From Streptomyces sp. NRRL S-1022 (lineage in GTDB: Bacteria; Actinomycetota; Actinomycetes; Streptomycetales; Streptomycetaceae): DNA of 64,000 bases. The stretch covers positions 278,493-342,492 of the forward strand of contig NZ_JOIU01000012.1 in assembly GCF_000720135.1 (NCBI RefSeq), given 5' to 3'. Position 1 is the first letter of the stretch. Each line of letters opens with the position of its first letter. The notes beneath the pieces were generated by a model. It was not told the DNA's origin. It made no database searches and saw nothing but the letters and a program-made list of their open reading frames with translations. A program made the translations under genes and the position numbers. Positions 46,551 to 55,386 of this stretch are shown here, piece by piece.

Positions 46551-47375
46551 TTACACCGGCGGCCAGGGGATGGCGGGCCACTCCCCGCTCGGCTCCGGGT
46601 GCAGGCCCGACGTGAGCAGCGTCTCGACCCGGGCGCGCGTCGCGTCGATCTCGGCCGCCGTGATCAGGGCGGCCAGCCGCCGGCCCAGCTCCCCCTCCAG
46701 ACCGTCCCGGAGCCCCTTGAGGACGTCGACGGCCTCCGGGGTGAGGGACTCGCCGCCCCAGCCCCACAGCAGCGTGCGCAGCTTGTTCTCAACGTTGAAG
46801 GTGACGCCGTGGTCGATGCCGTAGAGCCGGCCGTCGGCGGTGGGCAGCAGGTGGCCGCCCTTGCGGTCGGCGTTGTTGATCACCGCGTCGAGCACGGCGA
46901 GCCGGCGCAGCCGCTCGTCGTCGGCGTGCACCAGCAGCGCGGTGCGGCCCTCGCCGACCTCGGCGAAGCCGATCGCCTTCCAGCCGGGCTCCGGCTCCTC
47001 GGCGTCGACCAGGGCGAGCAGCTCCGCCTCGGCGTGCACGTCGATCCACAGCTGGCACATGCCCTCGCCGTACGGCCCGTCGCGCAGCACGGTGGGGGGC
47101 ACGAGCCCCCAGCCGGTGGCCTCGGAGACCTCGTAGGCGGCCACCTCGCGGCCGGCGAGGGTGCCGTCGGGGAAGTCCCACAGGGGGCGCTCCCCGGCCA
47201 CCGGCTTGTACACGCAGGAGGCTTCCCGGCCGTCCAGGGCGACCGTGCAGAACAACGCCGCGTTGGACGCCTCGCGGATCCGGCCGCGCACGGTCAGCTC
47301 ACCGCGCGCGAGCAGCTCGGCGGGGTCGGGACCGGCCGTCAGGCTCCGCGGCGGTATCCGTTCTGGCGCGGACAT
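46551..47375 (-). CDS. SCO1664-family protein, PI3K-like kinase fold
   Basis: 274 aa, no known function. Kinase-like signatures are visible: SCVYKP (K57, ATP-binding lysine), VINNADRKGGHLL (D170 and N/H, catalytic loop) and YGIDHGVTF (D188, DFG-like). This arrangement resembles PI3/PI4-kinase-type or HipA-like folds, so ATP-dependent phosphorylation of an unknown substrate is plausible. ATG 47375 has GGAAGGA 5 bases upstream and lies inside the DUF3090 gene (37-bp overlap), so the two are translationally coupled. mshC follows 93 bases downstream. Confidence 0.82.
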   Translation of the reverse strand: MSAPERIPPRSLTAGPDPAELLARGELTVRGRIREASNAALFCTVALDGREASCVYKPVAGERPLWDFPDGTLAGREVAAYEVSEATGWGLVPPTVLRDGPYGEGMCQLWIDVHAEAELLALVDAEEPEPGWKAIGFAEVGEGRTALLVHADDERLRRLAVLDAVINNADRKGGHLLPTADGRLYGIDHGVTFNVENKLRTLLWGWGGESLTPEAVDVLKGLRDGLEGELGRRLAALITAAEIDATRARVETLLTSGLHPEPSGEWPAIPWPPV

Positions 47376-47929
47376 ACGTGTCCTTCCGGATCGAGCGGGA
47401 GGCTGCACAGCGGGCACGGTGGCCGCCCGGCGTTGACGATGTCGAGGGCACGCTTGGCGAAGGCCCGGGCCTGCGCGCCGGTCAGCCGGACCCGCAGCAT
47501 CGGGGGTCCGTTCTCCTCGTCCTGGAGCAGCCGCTCCTCGGCCTCCGCGAGGTCCTCCTCGGTGTCGGCGTCCAGCTCGACCAGGGCCTGGGCCTCCACG
47601 ATCATGCGCTGTTCCTCGCCGTCCCAGGCCAGGGCCATGGTGCCGACCCGGAACTCCTCCTCGATGGGAGTGTCGAGCGGGGCGGTGTCGGCGACCTCGG
47701 CGGGCGCCACCGCGGGGACGGGGGCGCTCCCCCCGCTACGCCGGACGACCTCGTCCAGCAGTTCTTCCATGCGCTCGGCGAGCGCGGCGACCTGGGTCTT
47801 CTCCAGGACCACACTGGTCACCCGGGGACCTGCCATGGCCTGGAGGAAGAAGGTACGGCGCCCGGGCAGTCCGACCGTGCCGGCCACGAAGCGGTCCGGC
47901 TGGTCGTAGAGGAACACCTGACGGGACAC
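47339..47929 (-). CDS. DUF3090 protein
   Basis: 196 aa, conserved in actinobacteria, function unknown. Beta-rich N-terminal part (VFLYDQPDRFVAGTVGLPGRRTFFLQA), a variable acidic middle, and a C-terminal zinc site with C172, C175, H184 and C186 in CPLCSLPLDPEGHVC. GTG 47929 has GGAG 7 bases upstream. Always beside the SCO1664-type gene as far as I recall, and here overlapping it. Confidence 0.85.
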   Translation of the reverse strand: MSRQVFLYDQPDRFVAGTVGLPGRRTFFLQAMAGPRVTSVVLEKTQVAALAERMEELLDEVVRRSGGSAPVPAVAPAEVADTAPLDTPIEEEFRVGTMALAWDGEEQRMIVEAQALVELDADTEEDLAEAEERLLQDEENGPPMLRVRLTGAQARAFAKRALDIVNAGRPPCPLCSLPLDPEGHVCPRQNGYRRGA

Positions 47930-48028
47930 GTCCTGTCTCCATTGGATTCGTGGTTTCGAGCGGTTCAGCGGTGCGTGCCGTGCGGATACGCGACGCGGTG
48001 GGTCGCTTCACCCTACTGCGGCGGACGA

Positions 48029-48718
48029 TCACGGTGCGCCCGCACCACCCCCGACAGCTGCGTCGCCGCCGTCACCGGGCTCCTCGCGCGGGGCGAGCGA
48101 GGCGAAGTCGCCGGTGTCGCCGAGCCGGACCAGGAACGGCCGCAGGCGGGTGTAGCGGATGGCGGTGACGGAGCAGGGCTCCACGGAGATCCGCTGGAAG
48201 AGGTCGAGGTGGAGGCCGAGGGCATCGGCGACCAGCGACTTGATGATGTCACCGTGGGAGCACATGAGGTAGACGGCGTCGGCGCCGTGCTCGCCCTCCA
48301 CGCGCGCGTTCCACTCGCGTACGGCCTCGGCGGCGCGGGTCTGCATGGCGCGCATGGACTCCCCGCCGGGGAAGGCGGCGGCGGACGGGTGGGCCTGGAC
48401 GACCTCCATCAGCGGCTCGTCCTTCAGCTCGGCGAGCTTGCGGCCGGACCAGTCGCCGTAGTCGCACTCCCCGATCCGCTCCTCGGTGTGGCAGCGCAGG
48501 CCGGGGCGGGCCTCCAGCAGCGGCCGTACGGTCTCCTGGCAGCGCTGGAGCGGGCTGGTGACGACCTCGGCGATCGGCAGGCCGGCGAGCCGTGCGGGCA
48601 GCGCGGCGGCCTGCGCGGCACCGCGCTCGTCCAGGGCGACACCGGGGGTCCGGCCGGCGAGCACGCCCGAGGTGTTGGCGGTGGAGCGTCCGTGCCTTAC
48701 GAGGATCAGCGTGGGCAT
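48029..48718 (-). CDS. MSMEG_4193-type histidine phosphatase/phosphomutase
   Basis: 229 aa of the phosphoglycerate-mutase-like superfamily. LVRHGRSTAN holds the phospho-accepting His (H9) and arginine; SPLQRCQETV and CSHGDIIKS (second His) complete the site; GECDYGDWSG carries the Glu. Substrate unknown. First gene of the phosphatase-DUF3090-SCO1664-mshC run; 99 bases separate it from DUF3090. Divergent from corA. Confidence 0.88.
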   Translation of the reverse strand: MPTLILVRHGRSTANTSGVLAGRTPGVALDERGAAQAAALPARLAGLPIAEVVTSPLQRCQETVRPLLEARPGLRCHTEERIGECDYGDWSGRKLAELKDEPLMEVVQAHPSAAAFPGGESMRAMQTRAAEAVREWNARVEGEHGADAVYLMCSHGDIIKSLVADALGLHLDLFQRISVEPCSVTAIRYTRLRPFLVRLGDTGDFASLAPREEPGDGGDAAVGGGAGAP

Positions 48719-48780
48719 GCGGACCAGGGTAGGCGCATCACCCGGTGCGCCGGCGGGCGGGCGAAGGGAGAATGCGCACC

Positions 48781-49776
48781 GTGATCGTGGACTGCGCCAT
48801 CTACCGGCACGGACATCGCACCGAGGGCCCGGAGGACCTCTCCGACGCGCTCGCCGAGGCGCGGGCCGCGGGCGGATTCGTGTGGATCGGGCTGTACGAG
48901 CCGTCGGAGCGGGAGTTCGACCTCGTCACCGACGAGTTCGGGCTGCATCCGCTGGCGGTCGAGGACGCCCTCAAGGCCCATCAGCGGCCCAAGCTGGAGG
49001 TGTACGACGACTCGCTGTTCATGGTGATCAAGCCGGTCGTGTACGAGCCCGACAGCGACGCCGTGTCGGCCGGCGAGGTGATGATCTTCGTGGGCGACTG
49101 TTTCGTGGTGACCGTCCGGCACGGCGAGGGCGCGCCGCTGGCGGCGGTGCGGCACCGGCTGGAGGAGGAGCCGGAGATGCTCGACAAGGGGCCCACCGCG
49201 GTGCTGTACGCGATCGCCGACGCGACCGTGGACCACTACCTGGAGGTGGCGACGGAGCTGCAGACCGACCTGGACGAGCTGGAGGCGCAGGTGTTCCAGC
49301 CGGAGACCGGCAGTTCCCGCAACACCGCGTCCCGGATCTACACCTTCAAGCGGCAGGTGCTGGAGTTCCGCCGGGCCACCGGGCCGCTGGCGCTGCCGCT
49401 GGCCCGGCTGGCCGGCAACGGGCCGCTCGGCGCGGCGGTGCCGTACGTGCACGACAAGGCACGGCCCTTCTTCCGGGACGTGGGCGATCACCTCACGCGC
49501 GTGAACGATTCCGTGGAGGCCTTGGACCGGCTGGTGTCGGACATCCTGTCGGCCCACCTGGCGCAGATGAGCGTGCGGCAGAACGACGACATGCGGAAGA
49601 TCTCCGCGTGGGCGGCGATGGCCGCGGTCCCCACGATGATCGCGGGCATCTACGGCATGAACTTCGACCACATGCCCGAGCTGCACTGGGTGTGGTCGTA
49701 CCCGGCGGTGATCGCGCTGATGGCCGTGCTGGAGGTGCTGCTGTACCGGCTGTTCAAGCGGCGCGGCTGGCTGTGA
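48781..49776 (+). CDS. corA: CorA-family magnesium/divalent cation channel
   Basis: 331 aa. Large cytoplasmic N-terminal domain with a long helix, two C-terminal membrane helices, and the ion-selective loop YGMNFDHMPEL (GMN motif). GTG 48781 is chosen because AAGGGAG lies 10 bases upstream; ATG 48772 would leave only 1 base. Gated by cytoplasmic Mg2+ in the family. Confidence 0.93.
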   Translation: MIVDCAIYRHGHRTEGPEDLSDALAEARAAGGFVWIGLYEPSEREFDLVTDEFGLHPLAVEDALKAHQRPKLEVYDDSLFMVIKPVVYEPDSDAVSAGEVMIFVGDCFVVTVRHGEGAPLAAVRHRLEEEPEMLDKGPTAVLYAIADATVDHYLEVATELQTDLDELEAQVFQPETGSSRNTASRIYTFKRQVLEFRRATGPLALPLARLAGNGPLGAAVPYVHDKARPFFRDVGDHLTRVNDSVEALDRLVSDILSAHLAQMSVRQNDDMRKISAWAAMAAVPTMIAGIYGMNFDHMPELHWVWSYPAVIALMAVLEVLLYRLFKRRGWL

Positions 49777-49829
49777 GGCGTCCCACGGGACCCGTAACCG
49801 TGCGGGGCCGGGCGCGTTGTTCCCGGTGA

Positions 49830-49870
49830 CGGCCGTGGCGGGGAAGACCCCCGAGCCCCCACCACGGCCG
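49830..49870. terminator. Bidirectional terminator
   Basis: 9-bp stem (49830-49838 with 49862-49870) extended by GGGG/CCCC inside, between convergent corA and the LLM gene. Confidence 0.7.
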
Positions 49871-49880
49871 CTGAACTCCC

Positions 49881-50936
49881 TTACGCCAGGCCGGCGCGCT
49901 CCAGCGCCTCGCTGCCGGCCCGCAGGGACGCGAGCCGCTCCTCCAGCGTGAAGCCGGCCGGGGCCAGGCTGAGGGTGGTGACCCCGGCGGCGGCGTAGGC
50001 CTTCATCCGGTCGGCGATCCGGTCGACGGAGCCCAGCAGGGTGGTTTGGTCGATGAGGTCCTGCGGGACCGCGGCGGCGGCGCCCTGCTTGTCCCCGGAG
50101 AGGTACTTCCGCTGGATGTCGGCGGCCTCCTCCTCGTATCCCATGCGCTGGGCGAGCTGGTTGTAGAAATTCTGCTTGGCGCTGCCCATGCCGCCGACGT
50201 ACAGCGCGGTGTACGGGCGGAAGGTGTCGGCGAGCCGGGCCACGTCCTTGTCGTCGCCGAGGGCGATCGGCAGCGTCGGGCACACGTCGAAGCCGTCGAG
50301 CGTCAGGCCCGCCTTCTCCCGGCCCGCGCGCAGGTACTTCATGGTGGTCTCCTCCAGGTGCTCGGCGGAGGGGAAGATGAGCAGCGCGCCGTCGGCGATC
50401 TCGCCGGTCTGCTCCAGGTTCTTCGGGCCGATCGCGGCGATGTACAGCGGGATGTGCTCGCGCTGCGGGTGCACGGTCAGCTTGATCGGCTTGCCCGGGC
50501 CGCCGGGCAACGGCAGCGTCCAGTGCTCGCCCTCGTACGACAGCCGCTCCCTGGTCATCGCCCGGCGGACGATCTCCACGTACTCGCGGGTGCGGGACAG
50601 CGGCTTGTCGAACTTGACGCCGTACCAGCCCTCGGAGACCTGCGGGCCCGAGACGCCGAGGCCGAGCCGGAAGCGGCCGCCGGAGAGCGAGTCGAGCGTG
50701 GCCGCGGTCATCGCGGTCATCGCGGGCTGCCGGGCCGGAATCTGGAAGATCGCCGAGCCGACGTCGATGCGCTCGGTCTGCGCGGCGACCCAGCTGAGCA
50801 CGGTGGCCGCGTCGGAGCCGTAGGCCTCGGCGGCCCAGCACACCGCGTAGCCCAGCCGGTCGGCCTCCTGCGCCACGGCCAGGTTGTCGCCGTCCATTCC
50901 GGCACCCCAGTAGCCGAGGTTGATCCCGAGCTGCAT
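49881..50936 (-). CDS. LLM-class F420-dependent oxidoreductase
   Basis: 351 aa, luciferase-like TIM barrel. MQLGINLGYWGAGMD, the GGRFRLGLGVSGPQVSEGWYG segment and HIPLYIAAIGPKNLEQTGEIADG are typical of mycobacterial-type F420 enzymes. Substrate unknown. ATG 50936 has AAGGGGA 7 bases upstream. A palindrome sits just ahead of the ribosome site. Confidence 0.9.
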   Translation of the reverse strand: MQLGINLGYWGAGMDGDNLAVAQEADRLGYAVCWAAEAYGSDAATVLSWVAAQTERIDVGSAIFQIPARQPAMTAMTAATLDSLSGGRFRLGLGVSGPQVSEGWYGVKFDKPLSRTREYVEIVRRAMTRERLSYEGEHWTLPLPGGPGKPIKLTVHPQREHIPLYIAAIGPKNLEQTGEIADGALLIFPSAEHLEETTMKYLRAGREKAGLTLDGFDVCPTLPIALGDDKDVARLADTFRPYTALYVGGMGSAKQNFYNQLAQRMGYEEEAADIQRKYLSGDKQGAAAAVPQDLIDQTTLLGSVDRIADRMKAYAAAGVTTLSLAPAGFTLEERLASLRAGSEALERAGLA

Positions 50937-50948
50937 GGCCGATTCCCC

Positions 50949-50962
50949 TTACCCATGAGTAA
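50949..50962. promoter_or_regulatory. Operator-like palindrome before the LLM gene
   Basis: TTACCCATGAGTAA is symmetric at 12 of 14 positions around CATG and resembles TetR-type sites of the TTACT-N4-AGTAA form. No TetR gene is in the window. Confidence 0.35.
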
Positions 50963-51092
50963 CGTGCCTGTCGGGGTGACCTTAGCGCGGCGGCGGGCGC
51001 CGGGGGCAGGGTGTGGGGGGCACGCCTCACCGGCGCGTTCACGCATCCGGTCCGGTTGTCCACAGGCAACCCACCGCACCGGTTCTGGCCAG

Positions 51093-51098
51093 TAATCT
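51093..51098 (+). promoter_or_regulatory. -10 element of a leaderless aldo/keto reductase transcript
   Basis: TAATCT lies 7 bases before ATG 51106, the spacing expected when transcription begins at the start codon; there is no Shine-Dalgarno. No convincing -35. Confidence 0.5.
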
Positions 51099-51105
51099 CG
51101 CCCGC

Positions 51106-52089
51106 ATGGAGCAGAGGCATCTCGGCCGCACCGGCCTGCGCGTGTCCCGGATCGGGCTCGGCACCCTCACCTGGGGCCGGGACACCGACGAGCACGACGC
51201 CGCGGACATGCTGAAGGCGTTCTGGGAGGCCGGCGGCACCCTCGTCGACACCGCGGACGTGTACGGCGACGGGGAGGCGGAGTATCTGCTGGGACAGCTC
51301 ATGGACGGCCTGGTGCCGCGCCGTGACCTGGTCGTCTCCACCAAGGCGGGCAGCGTCCCCGACCCCGACCGCCGCTTCGACGGCTCCCGCGGCCACCTGC
51401 TCGCCGCGCTCGACGCCTCCCTGTCCAGGCTGGGCACGGACCACGTCGACCTGTGGCACATCCACGCCTACGACCCCGACACGCCGCTGGAGGAGACCCT
51501 CCACGCCCTCGACCTCGCGGTGAGCAGCGGCCGGGCGCGGTACGCGGGCGTCTCCAACTTCTGCGGCTGGCAGCTGGCCAAGGCGGCCACCTGGCAGCTC
51601 GCCGCGCCGGGCAGCCGCTCCCGGCTGGCCAGCACCCAGATGGAGTACTCGCTGCTGCAGCGGGGCGTGGAGCGGGAGGTGCTGCCGGCCGCGCTCGACC
51701 TCGGCGTGGGTCTGCTGCCCTCCTCCCCGCTGGGCCGCGGTGTGCTCACCGGCAAGTACCGGCACACCGTTCCCCCGGACTCGCGCGGCGCCTCGGAGCA
51801 CCTGGCGCCGTTCGTCGAGCCGTACCTGGACGACACGGCGACCCGGATCGTGGACGCGGTGACGACGGCCGCCGACGGGCTCGCGGTCACCCCGCTCCAG
51901 GTGGCCCTCGCCTGGGTGCGGGACCGGCCCGGGGTGGCCGCGCCGATCGTCGGCGCGCGCAACGCGCAGCAGCTCACGGCGGCGTTGTCAGTGGAGGCCC
52001 TTAGTCTTCCTGACGAGATCTGCCGGGCGCTGGACGATGTGTCGGCGCCCGTGCACCGCTACCCCGATCACGACTGGAGCACGCTGTGA
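51106..52089 (+). CDS. Aldo/keto reductase
   Basis: 327 aa NADPH-dependent oxidoreductase. N-terminus RHLGRTGLRVSRIGLGT; catalytic tetrad in TLVDTADVYGDGEAE (Asp, Tyr), VVSTKAG (Lys) and WHIHAYDPD (His). Substrate unknown. ATG 51106 has no ribosome site and is probably translated from a leaderless mRNA. The stop overlaps the next gene by 4 bases (GTGA). Confidence 0.92.
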   Translation: MEQRHLGRTGLRVSRIGLGTLTWGRDTDEHDAADMLKAFWEAGGTLVDTADVYGDGEAEYLLGQLMDGLVPRRDLVVSTKAGSVPDPDRRFDGSRGHLLAALDASLSRLGTDHVDLWHIHAYDPDTPLEETLHALDLAVSSGRARYAGVSNFCGWQLAKAATWQLAAPGSRSRLASTQMEYSLLQRGVEREVLPAALDLGVGLLPSSPLGRGVLTGKYRHTVPPDSRGASEHLAPFVEPYLDDTATRIVDAVTTAADGLAVTPLQVALAWVRDRPGVAAPIVGARNAQQLTAALSVEALSLPDEICRALDDVSAPVHRYPDHDWSTL

Positions 52090-54338
52090 GCACGGAGCCG
52101 GAGACCACGGAGGACGCCGGGCCGGGGACACCGGACACCCGTGAGACCCCGGACCAGGGCACCGCCGGGGAGGCCACGGCCGAGGGCACGGAGACCACCG
52201 ACGGCACGGAGTCCGCCGACGGCACGGAGACCGCCGCCGGGCAGGCTGCCGCCCCGGAGGGGAGCGCTGCCGCCGAGGAGGGTGCCGCGGTGGAGGACGG
52301 TGCCGCCGCCGAGCTGTCCGAGGCCGAGGCCGAGCTGGCCGCCCAGCGGATCGAGCGGGAGCGGATCGAGCGGCGCAAGGCCGAGAAGGGCAGCCCGATC
52401 GCCAGCGGCGGCAAGCTCAGCGGCACGGCGGCCGACCTGCTCGCGGCGGTCCGGGCCGTGGAGAGCGGCGAGAAGCCGACGGCCACGGTGTTCGCGGAGC
52501 CCGCCCCGGCGCCGCGCCGCCCCGCACCGGAACCGGTGCGCAGGCCCGAGCCCGTTCCCGCGCCGGTCGCGCCGAGCGGTCCCGCCCCACAGACCGTCGA
52601 CGCCGTGCGCCGGGTACTGACCGAGGGCGGGGCCCCTGACACCCTGGCCGTCCAGGCCGCCGCGGTCCTCGGCGAGGACGCCGCCGCCGCGCTGCGGGAG
52701 GACCCCTGGCAGCTGCTGCGGGTCGCCGGGGTGCGGCCCGAGCAGGCCGACGGTTTCGCGCGGGCGCTGCTCGGCGCCGGCTGCGCCCCAGACGACGAGC
52801 GGCGGGGCCGCGCGGTGACCGTCTGGCTGCTGGAGCAGGCGGCCGTGGCCGGGCACACCGCCCTGGACCTGCCCGCGCTCACCGCGGCGCTGGGCCGGCA
52901 GGGCGTGCCGGACCCGGACGCGGCGGTGCAGGCCACCCTCGCCGAGGGCGAGGCGCTGGCGTTCCAGGACGCCCTGGAGGAGCAGCCCGGCGCGCCCGCG
53001 GCCCAGGACGCCGGCCGCGGTGCGGAGACCGACGAGGAGACCGACGAGGAGCAGGAGCGGCCGGTCCGGGTCCTGGTCGGTCTGGAGCGGTACGCGCTGG
53101 CCGAGGAGAGCCTCGCCGACGGCCTGGCCCGGCTGGTCAACTCGCCGCCCCGGGAGGCCGGGCAGGACTGGGAGGCGGTCGCCGCCGGGCTGTCCGGCGG
53201 TGCGGCCGAGCTGGCCCGCGCGGTCGCCGGGCACGGCCTGGTGCTGCACACCGGCGGGGAGGCGGCCCGCGCCGAACCGGCCGCGCTGCTCGGTGCGGCC
53301 CGCGCCGCGGGGCTGCGCGCCTTCGCCGTCTGCCACACCCCGGACGGGCGCGGGCGGCTGGCCGCGCAACTGGGCGGGGAGCCGGCGGAGCAGGGCGTGG
53401 GCACGGTCGCCGGGCTGCTGTCCGGTGCCGAGGGCCCCGGCAGGGACACGGACGGCGCCCTGGAGCTCGACCTGCTGATCGTGCTGGACGCGCCCCAGCT
53501 GGACGTGGAGGGCGCGGCGATGCTGGTGGAGTCGCTGCCCGACGGGGCCCGGCTGGTGCTGAGCGGCGACCCCGGGGTGCTGTGGTCGGCCGGTCCGGGC
53601 CGGGTCTTCGCCGACCTGCTCGCGGCCCGCGGCTGCCCGCAGACCGCCTCCCGCGTCCCCGACCCCGGCCCGCTCGGCGAGCTGGTCTCCGGCATCGGCA
53701 TCGGCGAGCTGAACCAGGTCGCCGCCCCGGGCAAGGAGATCGTCATCGTGCCGGTGCGGGACGCGGGCGAGGCCGTGCACCGGACGGTGCAGCTGGTCGC
53801 CGACTCGGTGCCGCGGGCGATCGGTGTCCCGGCCGACCAGACGGTGGTGATCACCCCGGGTCACGGTGGCGCCGCGGGCACCCGCGCGCTCAACACCGCC
53901 CTGAAGGAACGCCTCAACCCCGGCCCCGGCCGGTTCGGCGGCTTCGACCCCGGTGACCGGATCGTCTACTCCCCCACGCCGGGGCGCACGGTGCCGGGCG
54001 TGGTGGTGCAGGCCGACGCGGAGGGGCTGCACCTGTCGTGCGCCGGCGGTCCCGTCGTCGTACCGCGGGAGCGGGTGGAGGGCGGGGTCCGGCACGGCTG
54101 GGCGCTGACCGCGCACCAGGCGGTGGGCACCCGCTGGCCGGCGGCGGTCGTGGTGCTGCCCGGCGATGCCGTGCAGGCCCTCAGCCGCCCCTGGGTGTAC
54201 ACGGCGTTCGGCCGGGCGGAACGGCACCTGTCCGTGGTGCACGGCGTGGAGCAGGCCCTGCCGAAGGCGGTCGCCGAGATCCCGCCGAAGCCCCGTACGA
54301 CCCGCCTGCAGACCCTGCTGCGCCCGCAGGAGGGGTGA
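52086..54338 (+). CDS. RecD2-like HhH protein with lost ATPase motifs
   Basis: 750 aa. The fold order follows RecD2 helicases: helix-hairpin-helix region 182-230 (AAVLGEDAAAALREDPWQLL), an LLEQAAVAGHTAL segment about 249-261, two helicase lobes and a C-terminal UvrD-like part (WALTAHQAVGTRWPAAVVVLP 672-692; VYTAFGRAERHLSVV 704-718). But the P-loop GGPGTGKT is replaced by LVLHTGGEAARAEPAAL (386-402), the Walker B DEAQ by LDAPQLD (467-473), and the motif III Gln by Gly-Val (GDPGVL). ATP hydrolysis is therefore unlikely. Residues 1-170 are an acidic, Ala/Pro-rich disordered tail. GTG 52086 overlaps the reductase stop. Confidence 0.75.
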   Translation: MSTEPETTEDAGPGTPDTRETPDQGTAGEATAEGTETTDGTESADGTETAAGQAAAPEGSAAAEEGAAVEDGAAAELSEAEAELAAQRIERERIERRKAEKGSPIASGGKLSGTAADLLAAVRAVESGEKPTATVFAEPAPAPRRPAPEPVRRPEPVPAPVAPSGPAPQTVDAVRRVLTEGGAPDTLAVQAAAVLGEDAAAALREDPWQLLRVAGVRPEQADGFARALLGAGCAPDDERRGRAVTVWLLEQAAVAGHTALDLPALTAALGRQGVPDPDAAVQATLAEGEALAFQDALEEQPGAPAAQDAGRGAETDEETDEEQERPVRVLVGLERYALAEESLADGLARLVNSPPREAGQDWEAVAAGLSGGAAELARAVAGHGLVLHTGGEAARAEPAALLGAARAAGLRAFAVCHTPDGRGRLAAQLGGEPAEQGVGTVAGLLSGAEGPGRDTDGALELDLLIVLDAPQLDVEGAAMLVESLPDGARLVLSGDPGVLWSAGPGRVFADLLAARGCPQTASRVPDPGPLGELVSGIGIGELNQVAAPGKEIVIVPVRDAGEAVHRTVQLVADSVPRAIGVPADQTVVITPGHGGAAGTRALNTALKERLNPGPGRFGGFDPGDRIVYSPTPGRTVPGVVVQADAEGLHLSCAGGPVVVPRERVEGGVRHGWALTAHQAVGTRWPAAVVVLPGDAVQALSRPWVYTAFGRAERHLSVVHGVEQALPKAVAEIPPKPRTTRLQTLLRPQEG

Positions 54339-54363
54339 CGCCGGTCCGTCACGGCGGCGGACT

Positions 54364-54405
54364 CCGGCGGTGCCGTACCGGCCTCAGGGCCCGCGGCACC
54401 GCCGG
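54364..54405. terminator. Bidirectional terminator
   Basis: Perfect 11-bp stem (54364-54374 with 54395-54405), 20-nt loop, between the convergent RecD-like gene and the acidic-protein gene. Confidence 0.65.
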
Positions 54406-54411
54406 TACCGC

Positions 54412-55122
54412 TCACTTCTCGGCGTCGAGCGGCTCCAGCTCCTCGTCGTCGGTGTCCTCGTCGTCCTGGTCGTCCTCGTCGACGAAGTCGATGTCGTCGT
54501 CCCCGCCGACCTCGTCGTCGTCGAACACCGCGCTCACATCGAACCGGCACACCACGTGCTGCGCGTCGATGTGCTCGAACGGCGACTCCAGCCACTCCCC
54601 GGCCTCGGGCGGCTCCTCGGAGGCGGTGACCCAGAGCGTGGAGTCGCCCTCCTCCAGGCCGAACTCCTTGTGCCGGGACGCGATCTCGTCCGGTTCGAAC
54701 TCGCCGAAGAGGACGCCCAGCGCCCCGGGGAGGCTCCCGGGGGTCCGGTCGTCGTCCCCGGCGTCGTCGAACTCCGCCGCCTGCACCCGGTGGGCCTGGG
54801 CCAGCAGCCGCTGGGGTTCGGCCACGGTGTAGTCGCGGCGGATCAGCACGCTGATCGCGTTCGGTTCGTCCGGGCCCGCGTACGGCGGCAGGGTGTCCTC
54901 CGCACCGGGGATCTCGAAGGGGGTGACCTCGTCGTAACGGTCGTAGAGCAGCTCGTCGTACGCCTCGGCGGCAGCGGCCAGCTGGTTGAACGCCTCGGAG
55001 ACGGCCGGGTCGTCCTCCCCCGACCTGCGTTCGACCGCGGCCAGATGACGGTCGAGCGCGGTCTTGACCGCCTCGGCGGCGGCGCGTACCTCGGCAGCGG
55101 TGGGCTGCGCAGCATCAGACAT
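54412..55122 (-). CDS. Acidic conserved protein, unknown function
   Basis: 236 aa, about pI 4. Helical N-terminal half (TAAEVRAAAEAVKTALDRHLAAVE), a middle region with VLIRRDYTVAEPQRLLAQA, and a highly acidic C-terminus (last 40 residues mostly Asp/Glu). No membrane or signal segment and no catalytic motif I can name. ATG 55122 has no ribosome site; TAGCGT lies 7 bases upstream, suggesting a leaderless mRNA. Divergent from the DUF5703 gene with 47 bases between. Confidence 0.75.
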   Translation of the reverse strand: MSDAAQPTAAEVRAAAEAVKTALDRHLAAVERRSGEDDPAVSEAFNQLAAAAEAYDELLYDRYDEVTPFEIPGAEDTLPPYAGPDEPNAISVLIRRDYTVAEPQRLLAQAHRVQAAEFDDAGDDDRTPGSLPGALGVLFGEFEPDEIASRHKEFGLEEGDSTLWVTASEEPPEAGEWLESPFEHIDAQHVVCRFDVSAVFDDDEVGGDDDIDFVDEDDQDDEDTDDEELEPLDAEK

Positions 55123-55169
55123 AGTGCAGACGCTATCCGTACCGGGCACCAGCCCGCACAATAGATGCG

Positions 55170-55358
55170 ATGCCGGAATACGAATTTGTCGACGTGTACG
55201 TACCTCGCGGGGTCTCCCGCAAGGAGGCGACACGTCTGCTGACGGACCATGCCGAGTACGGACACTGGGAGTTGGACCGACTGAGCCTGTTGCGCGACGG
55301 GAGCCGCAGGGTGCGGCTGCGCCGGCGGATCATCCGCCAGGTGCGTGCCACGTGGTGA
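55170..55358 (+). CDS. DUF5703 small basic protein
   Basis: 62 aa, function unknown. Acidic start (MPEYEFVDVYVPRGVSRKEA) and very basic end (RRVRLRRRIIRQVRATW), suggesting nucleic-acid or membrane-surface contact. I recognise the sequence as a widespread Streptomyces small protein. No ribosome site; CACAAT lies 7 bases before ATG 55170, a possible leaderless promoter. Confidence 0.8.
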   Translation: MPEYEFVDVYVPRGVSRKEATRLLTDHAEYGHWELDRLSLLRDGSRRVRLRRRIIRQVRATW

Positions 55359-55386
55359 TCCAGGACAGGTGACCGGACGAGACGGA

